Assembly: GCA_026398675.1 (NCBI GenBank)
Contig: JAPLSK010000353.1
Location: forward strand, 1 to 6,990
Length of the DNA: 6,990 nt
Source of the DNA: a bacterium
GTDB taxonomy: Bacteria; RBG-13-66-14
Reading direction: 5' to 3'
Shown: positions 1 through 4,883 of the stretch, piece after piece
How positions within the stretch are numbered: the first letter of the stretch is position 1
Layout of the letters: every line of letters begins with the position of its first letter
Position numbers and translations under genes: made by a program
The notes under the pieces: model-generated
The model's database searches: none
Told to the model about the DNA's origin: nothing
What the model saw: the letters and a program-made list of their open reading frames with translations, nothing else

Positions 1-18
1 CTAGTGCCACATCAAGTT

Positions 19-723
19 CTACGGCTGCTCGTAGCTCTCGAGCTCCAGCACGCCGTAGCCCCAGAGGCCCTCCCCCCGGACCAGCCCCACGCCCCGTTTG
101 AAGTACCCGGAGGAGATGACCGTGTCCTGGTCTTCCCGCTCGAGGGTGAACTCCACCCGTCGCATGTCGGAATAAGTTTCGCCCTGGACCTCGAGCTCCA
201 CGCCGGTCTCCAGGGTTTCCGAGGTCAGCGTGGCCGTGAACCCGTCGCCGACGGGGAATCCATTCACGTACATGACGCCCTCGGCGTCATCCGAGACGGG
301 GTCGTTGAGCGTCCCCGAGAGGTGGGCGGTGATCGGGTCGGTGTAGCGCAGCTCCGTCTCGACCCATGTGCCGCCCCCCAGGTTCACCCAGATTTTCTGG
401 TCCCAAATTTCAAAGGCTTCGTCCGAGACGGGGTGGACCGCGACGAGCATCCCCTCGTGGGCGTCGTAGTCGCCGAACTCGTTGACAAAGCACTCCCGGT
501 CCCCGTACTCGGCGGTGTCGTCGATTTTCACCTCGACCTCGATTCCCCCCTGGTCGGTCGCGACGTAGAGCCAGCTCCAGCCGACGGCCTGGGGCCACCA
601 CATGGATGCGCCCTCCACCTCGGTCGGCGAGGCGCAACCGGCCGGGAGCAAAAGGACCGCCAGAGTGAAAGCGGCCGCAATCACGCCCCTTCGTACCGGG
701 TGGTCATAGTTACTCTTTTTCAT
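19..723 (-). CDS. putative lipoprotein of unknown function
   Basis: Predicted 234-aa envelope lipoprotein of unknown function. The N-terminus has a positive start (MKK, then RR at 11-12), a hydrophobic stretch at about 13-28 and a Cys at residue 30 in the context LLPAGC. That is a lipobox-like site, although Pro at -3 is not canonical. The mature part is acidic, rich in Thr, Val, Glu and Gly, and has alternating beta-type stretches such as GGIEVEVKIDD and ETGVELEVQGETYSDMRRVEF, suggesting a beta-rich domain on the outer face of a membrane. I recognise no family. The ATG at 723 overlaps the end of the upstream 81-aa gene by 14 bp, and GGAGG lies directly against the start, so translation is probably coupled. 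Together with the SRPBCC gene it forms the last member of a likely three-gene operon. Confidence is high that it is a gene and moderate that it is a lipoprotein. Confidence 0.85.
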   Translation of the reverse strand: MKKSNYDHPVRRGVIAAAFTLAVLLLPAGCASPTEVEGASMWWPQAVGWSWLYVATDQGGIEVEVKIDDTAEYGDRECFVNEFGDYDAHEGMLVAVHPVSDEAFEIWDQKIWVNLGGGTWVETELRYTDPITAHLSGTLNDPVSDDAEGVMYVNGFPVGDGFTATLTSETLETGVELEVQGETYSDMRRVEFTLEREDQDTVISSGYFKRGVGLVRGEGLWGYGVLELESYEQP

Positions 724-955
724 CCTCCGCCCCCTTTTTGTCCTCTCCCTGGTAGGCGTCGTGGAAGGCCTTGGCGAAGGCGCCGATACTGGCGGCGAAG
801 GACCGGCCGAACCGCTCGAAGCTACTCTCCACCTCGGGCCAGGCGTCCTTCACCTTGACCGTCCACTCGTCGAGTTTTTCCTTGGCCACGCGGGAGCCCC
901 GGCCCATCTCGGCGGCTATATCCTCCAGCACGGCCCGGAATTTTTTCTCGTCCAC
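710..955 (-). CDS. small charged helical protein, hypothetical
   Basis: An 81-aa protein that I do not recognise. It is strongly charged, has no Cys, and is predicted by eye to be almost all helix: MDEKKFRAVLEDIAAEMG, then a Lys/Glu-rich amphipathic segment around 23-50, an Ala/Phe-rich segment (RFGRSFAASIGAFAKAFHDAY, about 48-68) and an acidic, disordered-looking tail ending GAEDEKE. The Ala/Phe stretch could lie on a membrane or pack against a partner. There is no signal peptide. The start is GTG at 955, only 19 bp after the stop of the SRPBCC gene, with a weak AGGGTG about 7 nt upstream. Its end overlaps the lipoprotein start by 14 bp in another frame. The tight packing suggests co-expression with both neighbours. 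Function is unknown. Confidence 0.75.
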   Translation of the reverse strand: MDEKKFRAVLEDIAAEMGRGSRVAKEKLDEWTVKVKDAWPEVESSFERFGRSFAASIGAFAKAFHDAYQGEDKKGAEDEKE

Positions 956-974
956 GATATGACACCCTGACGGG

Positions 975-1433
975 TTAAGGTTCGTCGTCCTCCAGTGGCT
1001 CGGCGAGTTCCTCGGCCGGCCCCTCCAGGTAGGTCCGCAGGTCCTCGAGAAGCGCCTCCCAGCCGTTGGTGTACTCCTCCACGTTGTACTGGAGCTTGGG
1101 TCCCAGGACCTCGAAGCCGGAGTGGACCAGGATCAGGCTCGTCGCTCCCCGTTTGGAGGCCAGCCTGAATTCCACCTGGGTGGCTACGGGCCAGTCGTCG
1201 TCCTGCCAGCTCAGGCGCAGGAGGCGTTGCTTCTTGATGGAGAGGACCTTGCCCCGGCTGATGCGCTCGTGACCTTCTCCGTCGCGCCAGTACTCGAAGA
1301 AGGGGGAGCCGGATTCGGGCTGGAGCTGGATGCTGTACGCCCACCAGATGCGCCGGGCGGCTGGAATGAAGAGGGCTTTCCAGACGTCGGCGGGTGGTCG
1401 CGAAAGCTGCACCTGGAGGTGGATCTCGGCCAT
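975..1433 (-). CDS. SRPBCC (AHSA1/START-like) domain protein
   Basis: A 152-aa protein of the SRPBCC helix-grip superfamily, closest in pattern to Activator of Hsp90 ATPase homologue 1-like (AHSA1) proteins. Visible family features are the opening strand IHLQVQLSRPPADVWKALF, with the usual helix after the P-x-x-VW turn; a middle beta region with GKVLSIKKQRLLRLSW; the strand pair TQVEFRLASKRGATSLILVHSGF; and the closing long helix NGWEALLEDLRTYLE. A short acidic tail follows. The family binds hydrophobic ligands or protein partners, and the ligand here cannot be inferred. I chose ATG at 1433 rather than an in-frame start 11 codons upstream because GAGGAG lies 4 nt before it and the homologous domain begins there. 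It probably leads an operon with the 81-aa and lipoprotein genes. A possible promoter lies at 1457-1486. Confidence 0.88.
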   Translation of the reverse strand: MAEIHLQVQLSRPPADVWKALFIPAARRIWWAYSIQLQPESGSPFFEYWRDGEGHERISRGKVLSIKKQRLLRLSWQDDDWPVATQVEFRLASKRGATSLILVHSGFEVLGPKLQYNVEEYTNGWEALLEDLRTYLEGPAEELAEPLEDDEP

Positions 1434-1456
1434 GGGACTCCTCTGCGGCGCTCGTA

Positions 1457-1486
1457 AAGTTAGCACACGCGACCGGGGGCTGTCAT
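1457..1486 (-). promoter_or_regulatory. possible sigma70-type promoter for the SRPBCC gene
   Basis: On the minus strand, ATGACA (1486-1481, five of six matches to TTGACA) is separated by 18 bp from TAACTT (1462-1457, a weak -10). The distance to the ATG at 1433 is plausible. The site sits in the short gap after the nitroreductase stop codon. The -10 match is poor, so this is only a candidate. Confidence 0.3.
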
Positions 1487-1490
1487 CTTT

Positions 1491-1991
1491 TTATCGGGGC
1501 TGCCAGCCGTTGTAGTGGACGAAGGCGGCCTGGGGCCGACGTTCCCGGGGCGCGGTTTCGGAATCCCGCTTCTCGGGGGGCAGGTCGGCGATTTTTCCCG
1601 CATAACCCTCCAGGGCGGCCAGGACCGAGGCCATGCCCTGGTCGTGCTCCGCGAAACGGTTGGGTTTGCCGTTGTAGGCGAAGTTTTTACGGGCGACGGA
1701 GAAGATGAGCACCGGGGCCTTCCGCGCCCAGTCGTTGCCCTCGGAGAGACACTCGCGGGCTTTTTCGAGAGCCTCGGGGTTCTCGGTGGTGAATACTAAA
1801 AAGTTCCAGGGCTGGTCGTTGAAGCAGGAGGGCGCCCAGCGGGCGGCCTCGAGGACGCTCACGAGCTTCTCCCGCTCCACGGGGCGGTCGGGGTCCACCG
1901 CCCTGGGGCTCCACCGGGCGGCGATGAGCCCGTGGATTGGATGGTCCGTGGGCGCCGGGCGCTCAATCGGGGTCAAGCCTTCGACGGGCAT
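1491..1991 (-). CDS. nitroreductase-family protein with an internal deletion
   Basis: FMN-dependent nitroreductase-family sequence (NAD(P)H-dependent reduction of nitro or quinone-type substrates), 166 aa where family members usually have about 190-215. The first part is normal: the RWSPRAVDP FMN-binding motif at 26-34 (R26, S28, R30), APSCFNDQPWNF at 53-64, and NRFAEHDQGMA at 111-121. The C-terminus is also normal: a GYAGKIADLP-like segment from residue 129, then APRERRP with the arginines that contact FMN phosphate, then the usual Phe/Trp-containing tail. Missing is the section that normally lies between HDxGMA...L and GYPG, about 45 residues: the long helix QATALGL and the FD..KAR...IP..Y segment. 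The reading frame is kept. The protein may be inactive (a pseudogene in practice), or the gap may be an assembly error. A GAGGTGA ribosome site precedes the ATG, and a candidate promoter is at 2020-2048. Confidence 0.82.
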   Translation of the reverse strand: MPVEGLTPIERPAPTDHPIHGLIAARWSPRAVDPDRPVEREKLVSVLEAARWAPSCFNDQPWNFLVFTTENPEALEKARECLSEGNDWARKAPVLIFSVARKNFAYNGKPNRFAEHDQGMASVLAALEGYAGKIADLPPEKRDSETAPRERRPQAAFVHYNGWQPR

Positions 1992-2019
1992 CCCTCACCT
2001 CGGGACGACGGTTCCCCCA

Positions 2020-2048
2020 AGTTTAGGACAGGGACCGGATAAAAGCAA
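2020..2048 (-). promoter_or_regulatory. candidate sigma70-type promoter for the nitroreductase gene
   Basis: On the minus strand, TTGCTT (2048-2043) and TAAACT (2025-2020) are separated by exactly 17 bp, with the -10 about 28 nt before the ATG at 1991. It lies in the 99-bp gap after the AIR-synthase-like gene, which has no convincing terminator. Matches to consensus are partial (3/6 and 4/6). Confidence 0.4.
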
Positions 2049-2090
2049 AGGGATGAAGTGCGGAAATCCGAACGGTGGCGCGGTGCCGGT

Positions 2091-3152
2091 TTAAGCGCGT
2101 GTGGCGCGGTCGAAGGCCCCCCAGAACGGATCCACACGCGGATGCGCCAGGGGGATCCGTCCGCCGTCGCGCAACGCCGTTATCCCCTCGCTGCCGGGCA
2201 GGAAGCGTCCGATTTTCGCCACCGGCGCCCCGCGCTCCTCCATGTACTCTCGAAATTCCTCGTACCTGTCGCCCCTGACGGCGAGGAGGAGCGTGCCCTC
2301 GCTGATCGCGATTTCCGGCTGCATGCCGAACAGTCGGCAGATGGCGCGCACTTCGGGGTAAACCGTGATTAGCGCGTAATCCAGTTCCAGGCCGGCGCCC
2401 GAGGCCTCGGCCATCTCGACCGCCGCCCCGACGACCCCGCACTCGGTCGCGTCGTGCATCGCCGTGACCCCCGCTCCGCGGACGCCGAAGCCCGCCGCCG
2501 CGAGGGCGTCGTCCACGGTGCTCATCCGGTTGAAAATTTCCCAACCGGAGGCCGCCGTCTGCTCACCGAGCTCCGAGGCTATCCGTTCCCGGAAGAGGCG
2601 GCTGAAGATGCCCACCGCCTCGACCGCCGCGCTCTTCGTCATGCACAGGACGTCCCCCGGTCCGGCCATGGCCGGGGTGAGGTAGGCGTCCTCGTCGCCC
2701 ACGGCGATGAAGGTCGCCCCGCCGACCATGGGGTAGTCGGTGCCGGTGTAGCGGGCGGTGTGGCCGCTGATGACCGCCGCCCCGTATTTTTCGCTCTCCC
2801 GGTGAAAGACGCCCCACAGCCGTGCGAACTGGTCCTCGGTGACGCCCATCGGCAGGTTGAAATCCACGACCACGTAGGCCGGCGGGAAGCCGCTGGTGGT
2901 GACGTCGGAGGCGAGGATATGCCAGGCGAACCAGGCCGCCTCCTCCCAGCCGTAGCCCGGTACGATGTAGATGGGGTCGGTGGTGACGACCATCACGCGG
3001 CCGGGGCCGATGCGGACGACGGCGGTGTCCACCCCGTGCCGCGGGCCGACGAGCACCTCGGGGCGCACCGCCCCCAGGGAGGGATAAATCACCGCGTTGA
3101 AGAACTCCGGCGAAATCTTGCCGATCGCCGGGAACTCGGCCTTCACGCTCAT
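2091..3152 (-). CDS. AIR synthase-related protein (PurM/HypE superfamily)
   Basis: A 353-aa member of the PurM/HypE/ThiL/SelD ATP-binding superfamily. The opening GKISPEFFNAVIYPSLGA resembles stand-alone AIR-synthase-related and HypE-like proteins. Family positions in order are GVDTAVV (40-46, usually G-D-D-A-A), TTDP (57-60), the metal/ATP loop ASDVTTSGFPP (81-91), ISGHT (128-132), the C-terminal half entry PGDVL (165-169), HDATECGVVGA (233-243, usually H-D-x-T-E-G-G) and AISEGTLLLAV (282-292). The typical superfamily split into an N-terminal dimerising half and a C-terminal AIRS_C half is visible. It is not a true HypE: the C-terminal Cys (PRIC-type end) that accepts carbamoyl is absent, the protein ends FDRATRA, and no hyp or hydrogenase genes are nearby. 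The substrate is unknown. GGAGG lies 4 nt before the ATG, and a promoter candidate lies at 3202-3231. Confidence 0.88.
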   Translation of the reverse strand: MSVKAEFPAIGKISPEFFNAVIYPSLGAVRPEVLVGPRHGVDTAVVRIGPGRVMVVTTDPIYIVPGYGWEEAAWFAWHILASDVTTSGFPPAYVVVDFNLPMGVTEDQFARLWGVFHRESEKYGAAVISGHTARYTGTDYPMVGGATFIAVGDEDAYLTPAMAGPGDVLCMTKSAAVEAVGIFSRLFRERIASELGEQTAASGWEIFNRMSTVDDALAAAGFGVRGAGVTAMHDATECGVVGAAVEMAEASGAGLELDYALITVYPEVRAICRLFGMQPEIAISEGTLLLAVRGDRYEEFREYMEERGAPVAKIGRFLPGSEGITALRDGGRIPLAHPRVDPFWGAFDRATRA

Positions 3153-3201
3153 TTTTCCTCCATTAGTCTAAAATTTTCCCGTCAATGGTGAACCGCGTCG
3201 G

Positions 3202-3231
3202 ATTATGCGCCGGGGGCCGGACATTATTCAA
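3202..3231 (-). promoter_or_regulatory. sigma70-type promoter candidate for the AIR-synthase-like gene
   Basis: On the minus strand, TTGAAT (3231-3226) and CATAAT (3207-3202, five of six matches to TATAAT) are spaced by 18 bp. The pair lies just downstream of the intrinsic terminator at 3253-3279 and about 49 nt before the ATG at 3152, which fits a new transcription unit starting here. Confidence 0.5.
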
Positions 3232-3252
3232 TCGAGCGGTCGAACTTTCGGT

Positions 3253-3279
3253 ATTAAAAGGGCCGGCCCACGCCGACCC
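3253..3279 (-). terminator. Rho-independent terminator after the zinc ribbon gene
   Basis: Read on the minus strand, GGGTCGGC (3279-3272) pairs with GCCGGCCC (3267-3260) in an 8-bp stem with one G-U pair. The loop is GTGG, and TTTTAAT follows at once (3259-3253). It starts 25 nt after the stop codon of the zinc ribbon gene, in the right orientation to end that transcript. Confidence 0.72.
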
Positions 3280-3303
3280 GCGTACGTTTCGATTCCAGCG
3301 GGA

Positions 3304-3537
3304 TCAGAGCATCTCCAGACCGACGATTCGTCCGTCGTCCGGGGACAGGGTCAGCCGGTACCGCGCCCCGCAGCTCTGGCATGTCCCCACCCCGTCCTCC
3401 ACTTCGGCGGCGTTGAACAGGAGCTGGGCGTAGCAGTTCTCGTTGACGCAGCGGAAGACGACCCGGGTGCCCATGCCCATGGCCTGGGCCACCACCTCGC
3501 CGTTCTTCTTGATGGGGACGTTCTCGAAGGAGGACAT
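3304..3537 (-). CDS. small zinc ribbon protein
   Basis: A 77-aa cytoplasmic protein with a four-cysteine zinc-binding pattern: CVNENC (C30 and C35, Cx4C) and, 17 residues later, CQSC (C53 and C56, CxxC), followed by GARYRL. The N-terminal 25 residues are polar with a short glycine-rich turn (AMGMGT). The spacing of two cysteine knuckles on a short beta hairpin is typical of zinc ribbons, which bind nucleic acid or protein. I cannot name a family. The ATG at 3537 is preceded by an A/G-rich stretch (AAAAGGAAAAGGCAGG) acting as ribosome site. An intrinsic terminator follows. It has an overall plan like the other small zinc protein at 4525-4761 but no clear sequence identity. Confidence 0.78.
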   Translation of the reverse strand: MSSFENVPIKKNGEVVAQAMGMGTRVVFRCVNENCYAQLLFNAAEVEDGVGTCQSCGARYRLTLSPDDGRIVGLEML

Positions 3538-3624
3538 CCTGCCTTTTCCTTTTCAACGCATCGGCCGGTCCCGCAGCCACATTAACATAGAGTGGCGCGC
3601 GGGTTCAAGGGCGCGTCGGCCGGT

Positions 3625-4161
3625 TCATTTTATTGAAAAATCAGAGGGAGACGCCCACCCCACGCAGAAGTAGTCGGCCATGTAGAGATCGAGGCCCAGA
3701 CCGGCCTCCGCTCCCCAGTTGCCCCCCGAGGAGTCCGTCGTGGCCACGCCCACCTCGGTGACGGTGAGGTCGGTGGAGAGGTAGCCGCCGGCGACGCGGA
3801 CCCAGGGGCGGTAGTTGCCGCGGGTGACGAAATCGTAGCGCGCCCCCAGCCCGAGGAAAAGCTCGGTCCAGTCGTAGGTGTAGGCGTGGTCGAAGTCCGA
3901 GTAGGGGTCATCCAGGGCGATGTCGTCGGTGAAGAAGGCCCCACTGAAGCAGGGGCCCAGGACGAAGCCGCCGCCCAGACAGAAGTCGAGCATGAAGCCG
4001 AAGCCGTACTGGACGCCCGCGTCAATGCTCCGGTCCCAGAAGTCGTCGAACTCGTAGGGCGAGTCCAGGGCGAAGAGACCCCTCGCGGAGAGGGTCACGC
4101 CTACATCCAGCGCCCCGGCGGCCGCCACCGTCAGAATCAGAATCACTGCAACCCGCCTCAC
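3625..4161 (-). CDS. secreted barrel-like protein, probable outer membrane
   Basis: A 178-aa exported protein of unknown function. A short signal peptide is clear: RR at 2-3, the hydrophobic core VAVILILTVAAA, and a likely cut after AGA at 15-17. The mature part alternates Gly, aromatic and aliphatic residues: VGVTLSARGLFAL, AGVQYGFGFMLDFCLGGGFVLGPCFSGAFF, ELFLGLGARYDFV, YRPWVRVAGGYLS and WGAEAGLGLDLYMADYFCVGW. This is the pattern of transmembrane strands in a small outer-membrane beta-barrel (about eight strands possible), with acidic loops between. The C-terminus ends DFSIK rather than with the usual final aromatic strand, so the last strand may be incomplete or altered. The start is GTG at 4161 because an ideal AAAGGAGG lies 4 nt upstream. 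Cys at 61, 71 and 166 are unusual for a barrel. Confidence 0.8.
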   Translation of the reverse strand: MRRVAVILILTVAAAGALDVGVTLSARGLFALDSPYEFDDFWDRSIDAGVQYGFGFMLDFCLGGGFVLGPCFSGAFFTDDIALDDPYSDFDHAYTYDWTELFLGLGARYDFVTRGNYRPWVRVAGGYLSTDLTVTEVGVATTDSSGGNWGAEAGLGLDLYMADYFCVGWASPSDFSIK

Positions 4162-4203
4162 CCGGCCTCCTTTGGTTTCGTTCGATAAAAGGATACCACA
4201 TCC

Positions 4204-4248
4204 CCTCGCCCCTTTGGGGAGAGGCTCGCCTGCGGGCCGGGGTGAGGG
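4204..4248 (+). repeat. type A palindromic repeat, copy 1 (diverged)
   Basis: CCTCGCCCC (4204-4212) faces GGGGAGAGG (4216-4224) across loop TTT, with one G/A mismatch. A 15-bp insertion separates it from the tail GGGTGAGGG (4240-4248). It is the most diverged of the three copies. Confidence 0.6.
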
Positions 4249-4262
4249 TCGGCTGTGAAAGC

Positions 4263-4287
4263 GGCGGGGATGGAATCCCCGCCCTAC
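4263..4287 (-). repeat. REP element, GTAG + 9-bp hairpin (loop TCC)
   Basis: On the minus strand, GTAG (4287-4284) is followed directly by GGCGGGGAT, loop TCC and ATCCCCGCC. The stem differs from that of the RAYT-flanking copies only at its top pair (A-T in place of C-G position), and both arms change together. Confidence 0.7.
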
Positions 4288-4327
4288 ATCATCGCGACAA
4301 GGTACATGCCGGGGTGAGGGGCAATCC

Positions 4328-4360
4328 CCCTCTCCCTGTGGGAGAGGGCTGGGGTGAGGG
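4328..4360 (+). repeat. type A palindromic repeat, copy 2
   Basis: A perfect 9-bp stem, CCCTCTCCC (4328-4336) with GGGAGAGGG (4340-4348), encloses loop TGT. The tail GGGTGAGGG ends at 4360. Similar elements are common in many proteobacterial genomes, from general knowledge. Confidence 0.7.
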
Positions 4361-4378
4361 CTACCTTAGAAAAGATGC

Positions 4379-4416
4379 GGGCCGACCTAAACGGCGCGCC
4401 GTCGGTCGGCCCCTAC
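4379..4416 (-). repeat. REP-like element, GTAG + GGGCCGACC hairpin
   Basis: On the minus strand, GTAG (4416-4413) precedes GGGCCGACC, which pairs perfectly over 9 bp with GGTCGGCCC. The 16-nt loop itself carries the palindrome ACGGCGCGCCGT (4391-4402). The stem sequence is unrelated to the GGCGGGG copies, while the GTAG and stem length are kept. Confidence 0.6.
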
Positions 4417-4451
4417 ATCGGTGTGGGCACGGACTAGGTTAGGGCCATGTC

Positions 4452-4486
4452 CCCTCTCCCTTCTAGGGAGAGGGTTAGGGTGAGGG
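4452..4486 (+). repeat. type A palindromic repeat, copy 3
   Basis: A perfect 9-bp stem, CCCTCTCCC (4452-4460) with GGGAGAGGG (4466-4474), encloses loop TTCTA. TTAGGGTGAGGG follows. It is nearly the same as copy 2 apart from the loop and two bases before the tail. Confidence 0.7.
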
Positions 4487-4502
4487 TCGAAGCCGAGAAC
4501 AC

Positions 4503-4528
4503 GGACGGGTGTGTACGCCCGCCCCTAC
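4503..4528 (-). repeat. REP-like element overlapping the stop codon of the CxxC/HCC gene
   Basis: On the minus strand, GTAG (4528-4525) is followed by GGGCGGG, which pairs with CCCGTCC (4509-4503) with one G-T mismatch around an 8-nt loop. The TAG of the GTAG is the stop codon of the gene at 4525-4761. Confidence 0.55.
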
Positions 4529-4761
4529 TGCTCCTCGATCCAGCCGATTTTTTCCGGACTGCCGCTGTCGCCGTGGAGGAGGTAGGTCTTCTCGCAGCAG
4601 TGGCTCACCCGGGTGGGCCGGACACCGGGGTCGAAGTCCAGCTCCGCCAGCATCTGGTGCCGGCAGTAGGGACAGACCCAGGCGGCGAAGCGCCCGAGCA
4701 CCGTGGCCCGGACCTTCTCCCCGTCTTTCATCCGCACCTCGACGTGGTAGTAGTCTTCCAT
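4525..4761 (-). CDS. small zinc-binding-type protein (CxxC/HCC)
   Basis: A 78-aa cytoplasmic protein. After a short beta-like N-terminus (MEDYYHVEVRMKDGEKVRATVLG) comes WVCPYC (C30 and C33, CxxC), a 20-residue strand-rich spacer, then SHCCEKTY (H54, C55, C56), giving a plausible zinc site of CxxC plus HCC. It ends GWIEEQ. No family is recognised, and a nucleic-acid or protein-binding role is only a guess. I chose ATG at 4761 because GGGAGGA lies about 6 nt upstream. A longer in-frame start at 4842 would translate a palindromic repeat and is unlikely. Its TAG stop is part of the GTAG of a REP-like element. A possible -10 (TATTTT) lies upstream near 4789-4796, after the hairpin at 4805-4833. 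Confidence 0.78.
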   Translation of the reverse strand: MEDYYHVEVRMKDGEKVRATVLGRFAAWVCPYCRHQMLAELDFDPGVRPTRVSHCCEKTYLLHGDSGSPEKIGWIEEQ

Positions 4762-4804
4762 CTTCGTCCTCCCGCGAAACTCTCCCACCCTTAAAATAGC
4801 ACAA

Positions 4805-4833
4805 AAATCCCCCCGCGCAAAGGGGGGGGATTT
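4805..4833 (-). terminator. strong hairpin with T-run, possible terminator after the RAYT gene
   Basis: AAATCCCCCC (4805-4814) pairs perfectly over 10 bp with GGGGGGATTT (4824-4833) around a 9-nt loop. On the minus strand the stem is followed by TTTTTGTG, so it can act as an intrinsic terminator for transcripts coming through the RAYT gene. Similar C6/G6 palindromes also occur as dispersed repeats in bacteria, so it may be a third repeat family. Confidence 0.5.
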
Positions 4834-4850
4834 AACTTCCAATCCGCTGA

Positions 4851-4880
4851 AATGTAGGGCGGGGACTTTAGTCCCCGCCG
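4851..4880 (+). repeat. REP element, left flank of the RAYT gene
   Basis: GTAG (4854-4857) is followed directly by a 9-bp stem, GGCGGGGAC with GTCCCCGCC, and loop TTTA. The 30 bp 4851-4880 are an exact reverse complement of 5396-5425 on the other side of the RAYT gene, so both GTAG feet are outside and both hairpins point towards the gene. The RAYT stop (TAATAA) begins 3 bp from the end of this repeat. Confidence 0.88.
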
Positions 4881-4883
4881 TTA

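Larger units (their letters stand above)
4162..4524. repeat. intergenic mosaic of two alternating palindromic repeat families
   Basis: This gene-free stretch of 363 bp is almost filled by hairpin repeats. Type A (CCCTCTCCC...GGGAGAGGG with a GGGTGAGGG tail) occurs at about 4204, 4328 and 4452. Type B (GTAG plus GC-rich hairpin, on the minus strand) occurs at about 4263, 4379 and 4503. The order is A-B-A-B-A-B, with A-to-A steps of 124 bp each. An extra copy of only the A tail (GGGTGAGGG) is at 4312-4320. The arrangement resembles the BIME mosaics built from REP elements in other bacteria. Confidence 0.75.

Noticed and set aside
1..18. Gene end or repeat at the left edge
   Set aside because: Too short to support any call.
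4..858. Plus-strand open frame of 284 codons over the lipoprotein and 81-aa genes
   Set aside because: The Pro/Arg-rich end and lack of motifs mark it as a shadow; the minus strand has a signal peptide and coupled starts.
2091..3152. Naming the gene hypE
   Set aside because: The C-terminal cysteine needed for carbamoyl transfer is missing, and no other hyp or hydrogenase gene is present.
2454..3191. Plus-strand open frame of 245 codons opposite the AIR-synthase-like gene
   Set aside because: The His/Arg/Asp/Gly-rich composition is typical of a shadow frame, and the opposite strand has clear family motifs.
3598..3616. Terminator for the barrel-like gene
   Set aside because: Only a short CGCGC stem with a long loop and no T-run.
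4202..4528. CRISPR array
   Set aside because: The repeats alternate between two families, vary in sequence and loop, are spaced by about 124 bp, and have no cas genes near.
4447..4794. Plus-strand open frame of 115 codons
   Set aside because: It begins in repeat sequence and runs antisense to the small zinc-type gene, with no motif or ribosome site.
4762..4842. N-terminal extension of the CxxC/HCC protein to 105 aa
   Set aside because: The extension would be translated from the palindrome at 4805-4833, while a good ribosome site sits just before ATG 4761.
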